From Chitinophaga pinensis (GTDB taxonomy: Bacteria; Bacteroidota; Bacteroidia; Chitinophagales; LD1), in contig CAMBIM010000006.1 of assembly GCA_945867505.1 (NCBI GenBank), forward strand, positions 1 through 36,902: a stretch of 36,902 nucleotides of DNA. The letters run 5' to 3'. Position numbers and translations under genes: made by a program. Shown one piece after another: positions 23,605 through 31,991 of this stretch (the first letter of the stretch is position 1; each line of letters begins with the position of its first letter). The notes under the pieces were generated by a model, which was given only the letters and a program-made list of their open reading frames with translations, made no database searches and had not been told where the DNA came from.

Positions 23605-23997
23605 ATGAAAAAGCAATTTGTATTCGCTGTTATCTGTTGTCTGCTTTCTGTTGTCAGCAAGGCACAGCAACCGCTTCCTGTTAAAACCTACCTCATTATG
23701 CGCGACTCTACCACCAGTATGGATATAGTAATGATGCAGGGCAAAGGCGGTAGCATGAGCCTGGATGGACGCAACGTAAAATTGTTCAATAATCTTTTCG
23801 AAAACAAAACGGCTGCTAAGTTCAACTCACCACTTGGCGGCAACATGATGTGGTTAATAAACGGAAGAGAATTTATTTCAGGCAATTACTTTCTTGGGGA
23901 TAGCAATGGCTATATCGTTTTTCAAAAAGATGGAAAGGAATACGTAAACCTGATAAACGCACAAGGCAATTCATTTTTTAAAGGACAGATAAAGTAG
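23605..23997 (+). CDS. small secreted protein of unknown function
   Basis: The 130-residue protein has an N-terminal signal peptide (QFVFAVICCLLSVVSKAQ, cleavage predicted after KAQ). The mature ~110 residues contain short strand-like segments (TYLIMRDSTTSMDIVMMQGKGG, SMSLDGRNVKLFNNLFENKT, GNMMWLINGREFISGNYFLGDSNG). I recognise no family. Part of the signal peptide is encoded by a GACAACAGAC-type repeat (23627-23655). It is divergent from the GH3 gene and 6 bp upstream of yajQ, so it may be co-transcribed with yajQ. Confidence 0.7.
   Translation: MKKQFVFAVICCLLSVVSKAQQPLPVKTYLIMRDSTTSMDIVMMQGKGGSMSLDGRNVKLFNNLFENKTAAKFNSPLGGNMMWLINGREFISGNYFLGDSNGYIVFQKDGKEYVNLINAQGNSFFKGQIK
23627..23655 (+). 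repeat. CTGTTGTCTG-type dispersed repeat inside a signal-peptide coding region
   Basis: The run contains CTGTTATCTGTTGTCTGC then TTTCTGTTGTC, a close relative of the runs at 11565-11593 and, in reverse complement, 30388-30416. It encodes VICCLLSVVS of the signal peptide. Confidence 0.5.
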
Positions 23998-24003
23998 TAA
24001 ACC

Positions 24004-24495
24004 ATGCCAAGTTTTGATGTTGTAAGCAAAGTTGATGCGCAGGTAGTAGAGAACGCTATTAACGTGGCATGGAAAGAAATTGTAAACCGTTACGATTTTC
24101 ATGGCTCTAAAACCGAAGTGGATTTGAATAAGAAAGACCTGACTCTTCTTATCACCACCGAAAACGAAATGCGCTTGGGTGCAGCTATAGATATTATTAT
24201 CAGCCGTGGTTTAAAGCAGGGCTTGGATGCCCGCAGTTTTGATGTCAGCAAAGAGCACTATCCATCGGGCCCCATGATTAAGAAAGATATTAAACTGAAG
24301 AACGGGCTGGATAAAGACACCATGAAAAAAATTGCGAAGGCAATTAAAGACAGTGGGCTTAAAGTGCAGGCCGCGCAAATGGATAACATCATCCGCGTTA
24401 CCGCAAAAAAAATTGACGACCTGCAACAGGTTATCGCCTTCCTCCGCAAAGGCGATTATGGTTTTCCGCTGCAGTTCGATAATATGAAGAGCTAA
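24004..24495 (+). CDS. yajQ: YajQ-family cyclic-di-GMP/nucleotide-binding protein
   Basis: The 163-residue protein belongs to the YajQ family, which in Xanthomonas and Pseudomonas relatives binds cyclic di-GMP; in other bacteria it has been linked to nucleotide or RNA binding. Typical segments are MPSFDVVSKVDAQVVENAIN, EIVNRYDFHGSKTEVDLN, GLDARSFDV, a KDIKLKNGLDKDTMKKIAKAI stretch and AAQMDNIIRVTAKKIDDLQQ. Length is normal. Which ligand applies here cannot be seen. It precedes the YbaB gene by 47 bp on the same strand. Confidence 0.92.
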   Translation: MPSFDVVSKVDAQVVENAINVAWKEIVNRYDFHGSKTEVDLNKKDLTLLITTENEMRLGAAIDIIISRGLKQGLDARSFDVSKEHYPSGPMIKKDIKLKNGLDKDTMKKIAKAIKDSGLKVQAAQMDNIIRVTAKKIDDLQQVIAFLRKGDYGFPLQFDNMKS

Positions 24496-24542
24496 ATTGT
24501 ATTTTCATTCCGCATCCCAAATTCTAAATTCAACATTACACT

Positions 24543-24830
24543 ATGGGCTTTTTTGACCAGATGAAACAACTGAAAGAACTTCAGGAAAAAATGGAAGAAA
24601 CAAAAAAACGTCTCGACAGTATTGAAGTAAGTTCTGAAAACGATTACGTAAAGGTTTCCGTTTCGGGCAACCGCAAAATCAAGAACATCGAAATTTTAAA
24701 GCAGGACGATAAACTTGTTTTAGAAGGTAAACTGCAGGCTGCTGTTAACGATGCTATGGAGCAAGCCGATAAACTAATGCAAAGCGAAATGATGGGAGCC
24801 ATGCCTAAAATACCGGGGCTTACCGGTTAA
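24543..24830 (+). CDS. YbaB/EbfC-family nucleoid-associated protein
   Basis: The 95-residue protein has the family layout: an N-terminal coiled-coil-prone helix (MKQLKELQEKMEETKKRL), a central strand pair (VKVSVSGNRKIKNIEI) and a C-terminal helix (AAVNDAMEQADKLMQSEMMG). YbaB/EbfC dimers bind DNA and help shape the nucleoid or regulate genes. It is not next to dnaX or recR, its usual neighbours in many phyla. The next gene starts 2 bp after its stop. Confidence 0.88.
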   Translation: MGFFDQMKQLKELQEKMEETKKRLDSIEVSSENDYVKVSVSGNRKIKNIEILKQDDKLVLEGKLQAAVNDAMEQADKLMQSEMMGAMPKIPGLTG

Positions 24831-24832
24831 TT

Positions 24833-25822
24833 ATGAACACCAAAAACATCGACATTGCCAATATTGCCCTAATGATAATTTCATGTGTGGCGGCATTTGT
24901 CATTCCCTTCGAATTGTTTTTGTTTTCGTATGCGGTGCTCGGCCCGCTGCATTATCTTACAGAAATAACTTGGCTGCACAAGCGCGATTATTTTACTAAC
25001 GGTAAATTTGATTACGTATGGTTGATAATGCTTTGTGTAGTTCTTTTCCTGCTCAATTTTGTTTTTACCGACAACGCCAGTGCTTCCAACTTTATGATTT
25101 ACCTTGCTTTTGCCAGCGCATTGGGCTTTGTGCTGTTTAAAGATTTGCTTTGGAAAATTCTGTTTGTGGTTATCGCTGCTTTTCTGGGAGGCATTATCGT
25201 AAACACACAATCTTTCTTTTTTCTGTTCGCGGTTTTTCTTCCAACCTTAATTCACGTTTTCGTTTTCACCGGTTTGTTTATTCTGCTTGGTGCTTTAAAG
25301 AATAAGAGCGTTACCGGTATTGCTTCGCTAGTTGTGTTTTCGGCATGTGCTATCAGCTTCTTTGTTTTATTCCCGCATTTCAGTTTTTATAAAGTGAGCG
25401 AATACGCAGAAAAAACTTTGGTGCAAAGTGGTTTTGCTATGGTTAACCAATCGTTCATTCATATTTTTAAACTAGGCGAAACCACACGCGAAAATATTTT
25501 CACTTCAAACATCGGCTTTGGCATTATGCGTTTTATTGCCTTTGCTTATACCTACCATTACCTCAACTGGTTTTCTAAAACTTCGGTTATCAAATGGCAT
25601 TTAATTCCCAAGAAATGGCTGGTTTCAGTAATCGTTTTATGGCTGGCATCTGTAGCACTTTATGCATACGATTACCGCACAGGCTTAATTGCTCTTTACT
25701 TCTTAAGTATGCTGCATGTGTTTCTTGAGTTTCCGCTCAATTACCGTAGCTTCATTGGTATTGGGGAAGAGCTTGGCACACTCACCGGAATCCGCAAGCC
25801 AGCACCCGTTAAGAAAAAGTAA
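24833..25822 (+). CDS. polytopic membrane protein of unknown function
   Basis: The 329-residue protein has roughly eight or nine hydrophobic segments and short loops, and ends in a basic tail (RKPAPVKKK). Conserved-looking polar residues lie within or next to membrane segments: GPLHYLTEITWLHKRDYF near residue 37, YHYLNWFSKTSVIKWH, and LHVFLEFPLNYRSF near the end. Several His flank membrane segments, as in di-iron or haem membrane enzymes such as the Brp/Blh carotenoid oxygenase group, to which similar Bacteroidota proteins are sometimes assigned; this is only a suggestion. The ATG lies 2 bp after the YbaB stop, so translation is likely coupled. Confidence 0.7.
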   Translation: MNTKNIDIANIALMIISCVAAFVIPFELFLFSYAVLGPLHYLTEITWLHKRDYFTNGKFDYVWLIMLCVVLFLLNFVFTDNASASNFMIYLAFASALGFVLFKDLLWKILFVVIAAFLGGIIVNTQSFFFLFAVFLPTLIHVFVFTGLFILLGALKNKSVTGIASLVVFSACAISFFVLFPHFSFYKVSEYAEKTLVQSGFAMVNQSFIHIFKLGETTRENIFTSNIGFGIMRFIAFAYTYHYLNWFSKTSVIKWHLIPKKWLVSVIVLWLASVALYAYDYRTGLIALYFLSMLHVFLEFPLNYRSFIGIGEELGTLTGIRKPAPVKKK

Positions 25823-25886
25823 ATTCTCTTTTTTGCTTTCTTGTTTCATATTTCCATTTCATTACTTTCATGTAAAATAAAAGTTA

Positions 25887-27071
25887 ATGAAACGTTACGC
25901 TTTGCCACTTGCCTTTTGCTTTTTATTTATCGCTTCTTGTAAAAAAGAACCCAAAGAAAAAGTCCTTCCCATAGTTTACAACAACGGCCCAACCGATAGT
26001 TTAAAGATGAATCAAATTCAGGTTATTGCCAGCCACAATAGCTATCACTTAAAAACAGACGATAGTGTTTTTAACTGGATGACTTTGGCAAACAGCTTAG
26101 GCTTGCTTCCTGCACAATATAACCCAGCAGATTTAGACTACTGGCATTTACCTATTGAGCAACAGTTTGATAATTACAATGTTCGTGGCTTGGAACTCGA
26201 CTTTTATAACGACCCACAAGGTGGAAATTTTTACTACCGCCAAGGAATGTCAATGGTTGGCTTAAACAACGATTCGCATTTGGAAATATTGAAAGAGCCG
26301 GGCTTTAAAATCTTGCACATACCCGACTTTGACTTTAACACCAGCTACTACACTTTTAAGCAAGCACTTACTACCGTTTACAACTGGAGCGTTTCGCATC
26401 CAAACCATCTTCCCATTTTTATAAATATTGAAACTAAAGAAGAAACGGTAGGCGATGCCGTTTCGCTTCAGGATTTAACCCGTTCTATTCCTTATGATGC
26501 AAGTGCTTGCGACAAAATGGATGAAGAAATAAAATCAGTTTTTGGAGATGCATTAAATAAAGTAATTACCCCTGATGATGTTCGCGGCACATATTCTACT
26601 CTTGAAGATGCAGCAGTGGATGGTAATTGGCCAACGTTAGCAAAGGCTCGCGGCAAGGTGGTTTTCATTATGCAAGGTGCAGCGGAGTCGCTTTACAAAA
26701 CTGGTCATCCTTCGCTGCAAGGCCGAGCTATGTTTGTTTACTCAAATCCAGGAACGCCCGAAGCGGCTTTTGTAATTATGAATAACTCGTCACAAAAAAC
26801 ACAAATTCAAAACCTGGTTACGCAAGGTTATATTGTAAGAACAAGGGCTGATGCTGGAACTAAAGAAGCAAGATTAGGCGACTACACCGATATGAATAAT
26901 GCTTTTGAAAGTGGAGCGCAAATTATTTCTACAGATTACTACAAAGCCGATGACCGTGCCGGTACACCGGGCTGGACAGATTACCATGTGCAATTTCCAA
27001 ACGGAGAATTAGCCCGCATTAATAGTTTTTCGGCAACCGGACAAACCAACTTAGGGCTTATTAAAGAATAA
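25887..27071 (+). CDS. lipoprotein with PI-PLC-like (Ca2+-dependent PLC-C1) domain
   Basis: The 394-residue protein has a lipoprotein signal peptide with lipobox IASC and lipidated C18. The phosphodiesterase domain starts with IQVIASHNSYH (H50, first catalytic His), then VRGLELDFYND (E103, D105, calcium ligands), ILHIPDFDF (H144, second His) and LPIFINIETKEE. This matches the Ca2+-dependent phosphoinositide-specific phospholipase C1-like family, whose bacterial members probably cleave phosphodiesters of lipids or inositol-type head groups at the cell surface. The acidic C-terminal part (GAQIISTDYYKADDRAG) is also family-like. The metallophosphoesterase gene follows 38 bp later. Confidence 0.85.
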   Translation: MKRYALPLAFCFLFIASCKKEPKEKVLPIVYNNGPTDSLKMNQIQVIASHNSYHLKTDDSVFNWMTLANSLGLLPAQYNPADLDYWHLPIEQQFDNYNVRGLELDFYNDPQGGNFYYRQGMSMVGLNNDSHLEILKEPGFKILHIPDFDFNTSYYTFKQALTTVYNWSVSHPNHLPIFINIETKEETVGDAVSLQDLTRSIPYDASACDKMDEEIKSVFGDALNKVITPDDVRGTYSTLEDAAVDGNWPTLAKARGKVVFIMQGAAESLYKTGHPSLQGRAMFVYSNPGTPEAAFVIMNNSSQKTQIQNLVTQGYIVRTRADAGTKEARLGDYTDMNNAFESGAQIISTDYYKADDRAGTPGWTDYHVQFPNGELARINSFSATGQTNLGLIKE

Positions 27072-27109
27072 CCTTCTGTTAACATGGCGTTGCGAAATTT
27101 GACCCGCTT

Positions 27110-27904
27110 ATGGCTGATGTGAAACGAAAAGTAAAAGTGGCTGTTATCAGCGATGTTCACCTTGGCTTTATTGGCTGTAAAGCTAAAGAGTTGAACCGCT
27201 ACCTAGCCAGAATTGAACCCGAAACACTTATCATTAATGGCGATTTAATTGACATCTGGCAGTTTCGCTCGTACTACTTTCCTAAGTCACACACCAAGGT
27301 AATTGAGCGCATTTTCAAATTTGTTTCGGAAGGTGTGAAGGTTTATTGCTTAACCGGCAACCACGATGAAATGCTGCGTAGATATTCCGGTTTAAAACTC
27401 GGTAATCTAGAACTGGAAGATAAAGTGGTGCTGAATTTAGATGGCAAGCAGCATTGGTTTTTTCACGGAGATATTTTTGATATTTCTATGCACGGTTCGC
27501 GGTGGCTTGCAAAGCTGGGAACTACCGGTTACGAAATTTTAATTCTCATCAACAAACTCGTTAACCTTCTGCTGGGATTTATGGGCAGGGAGAAATCTTC
27601 TTTCTCGCAACAGGTCAAGGTAGCCACCAAGCAGGGGATAAAAAAACTAAGTAACTACGAATTGACTGCTGCCGAAATTGCGCTGGATAAAGGCTATGAT
27701 TTTGTCGTCAACGGACACACCCATATTCCCTGCATAAAGGAAATTAAAACCGAGCGCGGCAGCGTAATGTATTTAAACAGTGGCGATTGGGTAGAAAACA
27801 TGACCGCACTTGAATACAACCTCGGCAAGTGGGAACTGATTTGGTTTAAAGATTTAAAATTCCCCGCTACTTGGCTACAAGTAGATGAAGAAGATTTGCC
27901 GTAA
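27110..27904 (+). CDS. LpxH-like UDP-2,3-diacylglucosamine diphosphatase family metallophosphoesterase
   Basis: The 264-residue calcineurin-like enzyme shows SDVHLG (D15, H17), NGDLIDIW (G44-D48 region), TGNHDEMLRRY (83-86), FHGDIFD and NGHTHIP. The GNHDEMLRRY stretch and the ~260-residue length match the distant LpxH-like group of Bacteroidota, in which several paralogues coexist. The gene at 11619 is a second member with different detail (FDFWHEY, GHRH). One may be the lipid A enzyme and the other may act on a different lipid pyrophosphate or phosphoester; sequence alone does not say which. ATG at 27110 lies 38 bp after the PI-PLC-like gene. Confidence 0.85.
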   Translation: MADVKRKVKVAVISDVHLGFIGCKAKELNRYLARIEPETLIINGDLIDIWQFRSYYFPKSHTKVIERIFKFVSEGVKVYCLTGNHDEMLRRYSGLKLGNLELEDKVVLNLDGKQHWFFHGDIFDISMHGSRWLAKLGTTGYEILILINKLVNLLLGFMGREKSSFSQQVKVATKQGIKKLSNYELTAAEIALDKGYDFVVNGHTHIPCIKEIKTERGSVMYLNSGDWVENMTALEYNLGKWELIWFKDLKFPATWLQVDEEDLP

Positions 27905-27926
27905 ATAAATTACTCGTTAAGAAAAT

Positions 27927-27934
27927 TACTTTTG
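27927..27934 (+). promoter_or_regulatory. -7 box of the TonB receptor promoter
   Basis: TACTTTTG, an exact TAnnTTTG, lies 23 bp upstream of the ATG in the same ATTACTTTTG context as at 6168-6177. The spacing from box to ATG is the same in both genes. No clear -33 box is seen. Confidence 0.55.
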
Positions 27935-27957
27935 AATAAACCACCCAATAAATCAAT

Positions 27958-30381
27958 ATGAAGAAATTCTACTTGTCATGTTTTACTATCATTTTTTTTC
28001 TTCAAATTTCCTCCGCGCAAAATGCCGAAGTTTCAGGAAGTGTAAAAGAATCGGATAACAACGAACCGGTTTCAGGTGCTTCTGTAAAATATGAAAAAGG
28101 TAAAGGTGTAATTACGGATGCCGTAGGTAAATATATATTGAGTTTACCGGCTGGTGAGTATGAACTTGTTTTTAGTTCTATCGGTTATAAAAAGGACAAG
28201 AAAAAAGTAACGCTTACCGCAGGCGAAAAACTAAAGCTGGACATTAAACTAAACTCCGATGTGTTTAAATTGAACGAAGTTGTAACGGTAAGCCAGTATA
28301 AAAAGAATGCTTCTACCGAAACCATATCTACTTCAGTTATTACTAGAGACCAAATTAGAAACACCAACAGTAATGACTTAGGAGAGGTGGTAAACAAAAC
28401 ACCCGGTGTGTTGGTGCAAGATGGTCAAGTGAGTATTCGCGGAGGAAGTTCTTTCTCTTACGGTGTAGGCTCGCGCACCACTTTATTGGTAGATGGTTTA
28501 GATTTATCGAGTGCAGACTTAGGGCAAACACAAAACACATTTGTACCGCTGGAGAATGTAAAACAAGTGGAAGTAATTAAAGGCGCTGCTTCGGTTATTT
28601 ATGGCTCATCCGCCTTAAACGGTATTGTAAACGTAATTACCGAATGGCCTAAAGATGCTGAACCTAAAACCGAAATTGAAACTAACGTAGGGGTAAGCGA
28701 CCAACCCAAAGATAAACGGATGAAATGGTGGGATGTCACTCCCCCTTTCTTAGGTTCTATCAATATTACTCACGCTCGCAGAGAAAAAGATTTGCAAATA
28801 ATTACGGGTGGCAACATCAGCTACAACAGCAGTTTTTTGCAAGGCGATAATTATTGGCGGTTGCGCGGGTTTCTAAAAACGCGCTATATACACCCTAAAA
28901 TTGCAGGTTTAAATTTTGGTGCTAATGCCAGTTTTCAAGTAGAAAGAGCCGAGCAGTTTTTTATCTCACAGGATTTAGATTCTCTCTCGCTAGTGCCCGC
29001 TGCTAAATCTGGCAGCGAATACAATAAAGTAACTTTCGACCCACACTTAAATTACAGCAACATAAAAGGCCATAACTATCGGTTGCAAATCAGGTACATG
29101 AATATTTTTAGAGAAGGTAATGGTTCAGATATTGATGCCATTAGCCATTCGCTTATTGTCAACAACCAATATCAATATCGCTTTAAAGAAAAGCTGTTGA
29201 TTCTTACCGTAGGTACGCCCTTTTTTATGGGGCATTCGCAAAGTAATTTGTATCAAAAAACCGGAAGTCACTTTAACTTCAATTGGGCAGTATATGCGCA
29301 AGCAGAAGTCAACTATAAAATTTTATCGCTTCAGGCAGGTGTACGTTATGAAATTGCCGGGCTGAACAAGGAAATTAATTATGGGTTTCCTTTAGAAGTA
29401 AAACGTAAAAATGGCGAGAGCTTTAAAACACTTAACCTACCCATTTTTAGAGCGGGTTTAAATATTCAGGCATCGAAGAGTACTAACATCCGTATGTCTT
29501 GGGGGCAGGCGTTTCGAATACCAAGTATTGGCGAAAAATACATTGGGCAGCCTTTTGTTACTGGCATAAATATTGTGCCGAACGATACGCTTAAAACCGA
29601 GCGCGCTTGGAGTATGGAAATTGGTATACAGCAAGGTGTGCAGGTAAAAGATTGGAAGTTGGGAATAGACTTGGCTTTCTTTTGGCAGGAATACAAAAAC
29701 TATGTGGAGTATACTATCAGCACTTGGCCTAATCAATACTCTAACGGCACACAAATTTTTGCGGACTCGCTGGAGTTTCCGCAAAACAGCGGTTTAGTGT
29801 TAGGCCCCAAACCATTGAACGTAGAAAACGCCCGCATTGCCGGTTACGAAATCGGGGTGATAAGTGCCGGTAAAATTGGACCCGTAGGTTTGCAAATAAA
29901 TGCTGGTTACACGTATAACTTCCCCGGCAAAAAAGATAACGATACCGGTTCGTCACACTACAGCACCAAAGAGTTTTTAAGAGATATGTTTGTTTACAAT
30001 GTTAAGCGAGTAGAGCCGGAGAATAATGGCAGAATTCTTTCTTACCGCATTCGCCATTTGTTTAGAGGCGATGTAGAAATAAAATATTGGAAAGCCTACC
30101 TTGGTGCTACATTCTATTATGCTTCTACACCAGAAAGAATTCCTGATTTCTTCCGCTTGGCTTCTATCTTTATTTTTAAAGATGAATTGGCATTGGATAA
30201 ATACTTAGCCAAACACGGCAATGGCGATTTTGCTATGGACTTGCGAGCAGGTATGAAAGTGAACGATCATTTTAGCATGGGCTTTATTGTAAAGAACGTA
30301 ACCAATCATCTTTACTCGTTGCGCCCGGGCAGACCGGAACCGTTGCGTAATTATACGTTACAATTTCGCTACAACTTTTAA
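27958..30381 (+). CDS. TonB-dependent outer-membrane receptor with carboxypeptidase-like N-terminal domain
   Basis: The 807-residue protein imports a ligand across the outer membrane using TonB energy. It has a signal peptide (SCFTIIFFLQISSAQ), a CarboxypepD_reg-like domain (GSVKESDNNEPVSGASVKY to SSIGYKK), a plug domain (STSVITRDQIRNTNSNDLGE, NKTPGVLVQDGQVSIRGG, LLVDGLDL, VEVIKGAASVIYGSSALNG) and a beta-barrel ending in YTLQFRYNF. No SusD-like partner follows, so it is not a SusC-type pair. The PhoD-like gene overlaps its stop (TAATG), suggesting uptake of a phosphate ester, a metal or a siderophore. The ligand is unknown. Confidence 0.92.
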   Translation: MKKFYLSCFTIIFFLQISSAQNAEVSGSVKESDNNEPVSGASVKYEKGKGVITDAVGKYILSLPAGEYELVFSSIGYKKDKKKVTLTAGEKLKLDIKLNSDVFKLNEVVTVSQYKKNASTETISTSVITRDQIRNTNSNDLGEVVNKTPGVLVQDGQVSIRGGSSFSYGVGSRTTLLVDGLDLSSADLGQTQNTFVPLENVKQVEVIKGAASVIYGSSALNGIVNVITEWPKDAEPKTEIETNVGVSDQPKDKRMKWWDVTPPFLGSINITHARREKDLQIITGGNISYNSSFLQGDNYWRLRGFLKTRYIHPKIAGLNFGANASFQVERAEQFFISQDLDSLSLVPAAKSGSEYNKVTFDPHLNYSNIKGHNYRLQIRYMNIFREGNGSDIDAISHSLIVNNQYQYRFKEKLLILTVGTPFFMGHSQSNLYQKTGSHFNFNWAVYAQAEVNYKILSLQAGVRYEIAGLNKEINYGFPLEVKRKNGESFKTLNLPIFRAGLNIQASKSTNIRMSWGQAFRIPSIGEKYIGQPFVTGINIVPNDTLKTERAWSMEIGIQQGVQVKDWKLGIDLAFFWQEYKNYVEYTISTWPNQYSNGTQIFADSLEFPQNSGLVLGPKPLNVENARIAGYEIGVISAGKIGPVGLQINAGYTYNFPGKKDNDTGSSHYSTKEFLRDMFVYNVKRVEPENNGRILSYRIRHLFRGDVEIKYWKAYLGATFYYASTPERIPDFFRLASIFIFKDELALDKYLAKHGNGDFAMDLRAGMKVNDHFSMGFIVKNVTNHLYSLRPGRPEPLRNYTLQFRYNF

Positions 30382-31907
30382 TGAATAGACGACAGACAAC
30401 AGACGGCAGACAACAGAAAATACATCACGCCCTTTTGTGCTTGTTATTTGCGATGTACTATTCACCACTTGCTGCGCAATACATTACCCACGGCCCTGTA
30501 ATTGGCGCAGTTAGTTCTTCTTCTTGCAAAGTTTATATCCGTACTAAACAATGCGGAAAAATTTTGATGGAGTTAAGCCAAACGCCCGATTTGCAAAAAG
30601 CATTTTCGGTAGCTGGTGTTACCGATAGTTTGCACGATAAAAGCGTTATGCTTCAAATCTCTTCGCTAAATGCAAATACAAAATACTACTACCGGTTACT
30701 TTTTGAAGGAAGAGAAGATGTAGTAAAAGGAAGTTTTAGAACCTTTCCTGCCGAAGGGGCAAAAGGCGATTACAGTTTTGTAACCGGTAGCTGTCAGGAA
30801 ACCGAAAACATGAAAGTGTTTGAAGCCATGCCTAAAAACGACCCTTACTTTATAATGCACACTGGGGATTTTACTTACCCAGATTATATGATTGCGCGCA
30901 ATTATGCCGCCACACAAGAAGGGATAGACAGCAGCTACCGCAGACGTTACAACGAGAAAGTAATGAAGCAAATGCTTTACAACTTACCTATAGATTATGT
31001 GTTTGACGATGATGATTATGTGGGTGCCAGCGCGGGCAGATATTGCACTAACGATTTAGTTTCGAAACGAGTGAATGGCAAAATTACGTATACCATGCCG
31101 GCCGATACTTTCCCTGCCTTATGGCGCAGCAACGTAATTAAAGGCTATGCCGATTATTTTCCGCACTACCAATTACCGGATACTAACGAAGGCATTTTCC
31201 ATTCCTTCAAATTTGGCAACGCAGAATTTTTTGTAATTGACCGCAATAGCGCAAAAGATGCACCCGATAGCGATGTGTTTCGCTACAACGCCCAAAAGCA
31301 CAAGTGGTATTTTGCTCCAGATTCAACTATGGCTTTGTTTGGCAAAAAGCAAATGGATTGGTTGAAGACATCTATCAAAAATTCTACAGCCGATTGGAAA
31401 TTTATTGTAAGCGGTGTGCCGCTAAACGGTGCCTGCGAAAAACTAATTCAGGCGGGAGTGAAAATTCAGAAACTGCATTATAAAGAGTGGTATGGTTTCC
31501 ATCTCGCCAGCGGCTTTGGGCATTATTGGGCAGGCTTTCCATACGAGCGCAACGACTTTGTGAGTTTTGTAAAACAGAATAACATTAAAAATGTGTTGGT
31601 TATTAGTGGCGACACACACCATTGCGTAATGGACGATGGCAAAAATTCAGATTTCCCCGAAATGAATGCCAGCGGGTTGAGCGTATCTACTACCGAATTA
31701 GCTAAATACATAAAACTAATTGGCAACGGCTTTGGGCTTTACCATTTTAAAAAAATATGGAACAAAGGCGGCATAGGCATAACTACCAAGGAATGTAAAA
31801 ACGGTTTCGGCAAAGTGCGCATTGTGGGCAGCGACTATGTGGAGTTGAGCATTATTGATGAAGACAACAAGACCATTAGCAGTTTCAATGTGCCGTTTAA
31901 AAAGTAA
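30381..31907 (+). CDS. PhoD-like alkaline phosphatase/phosphodiesterase
   Basis: The 508-residue secreted protein has a signal peptide after a basic N-region (HHALLCLLFAMYYSPLAAQ). An N-terminal Fn3/Ig-like domain (ITHGPVIGAVSSSSCKVYIR) is followed by a metallophosphatase domain of the PhoD type: FVTGSCQE, IMHTGDFTYPDY, YVFDDDDYVGASAG, a KQMDWLKTSI segment and VISGDTHHCVMDD. PhoD enzymes release phosphate from mono- and diesters using Ca2+ and Fe3+. The start ATG shares a base with the TonB receptor stop. The first ~12 codons contain a repeat (30388-30416, encoding RRQTTDGRQQ). Co-expression with the receptor suggests a phosphate-scavenging or ligand-processing pair. Confidence 0.87.
   Translation: MNRRQTTDGRQQKIHHALLCLLFAMYYSPLAAQYITHGPVIGAVSSSSCKVYIRTKQCGKILMELSQTPDLQKAFSVAGVTDSLHDKSVMLQISSLNANTKYYYRLLFEGREDVVKGSFRTFPAEGAKGDYSFVTGSCQETENMKVFEAMPKNDPYFIMHTGDFTYPDYMIARNYAATQEGIDSSYRRRYNEKVMKQMLYNLPIDYVFDDDDYVGASAGRYCTNDLVSKRVNGKITYTMPADTFPALWRSNVIKGYADYFPHYQLPDTNEGIFHSFKFGNAEFFVIDRNSAKDAPDSDVFRYNAQKHKWYFAPDSTMALFGKKQMDWLKTSIKNSTADWKFIVSGVPLNGACEKLIQAGVKIQKLHYKEWYGFHLASGFGHYWAGFPYERNDFVSFVKQNNIKNVLVISGDTHHCVMDDGKNSDFPEMNASGLSVSTTELAKYIKLIGNGFGLYHFKKIWNKGGIGITTKECKNGFGKVRIVGSDYVELSIIDEDNKTISSFNVPFKK
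30388..30416 (+). repeat. GACAACAGAC-type dispersed repeat at the start of the PhoD-like gene
   Basis: The run GACGACAGACAACAGACGGC followed by AGACAACAG is built of AGAC/GACAACAG words. It encodes RRQTTDGRQQ in front of the signal peptide. It is the reverse-complement relative of the runs at 11565-11593 (as coded) and 23627-23655. Confidence 0.6.
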
Positions 31908-31991
31908 TTAGCATCTTTTACCAAAATAGTTGTAGCTACAAATATTAGCTTAACTTCAAATTTTCACCTTTGCAATCTCAAATTTTGTTCG

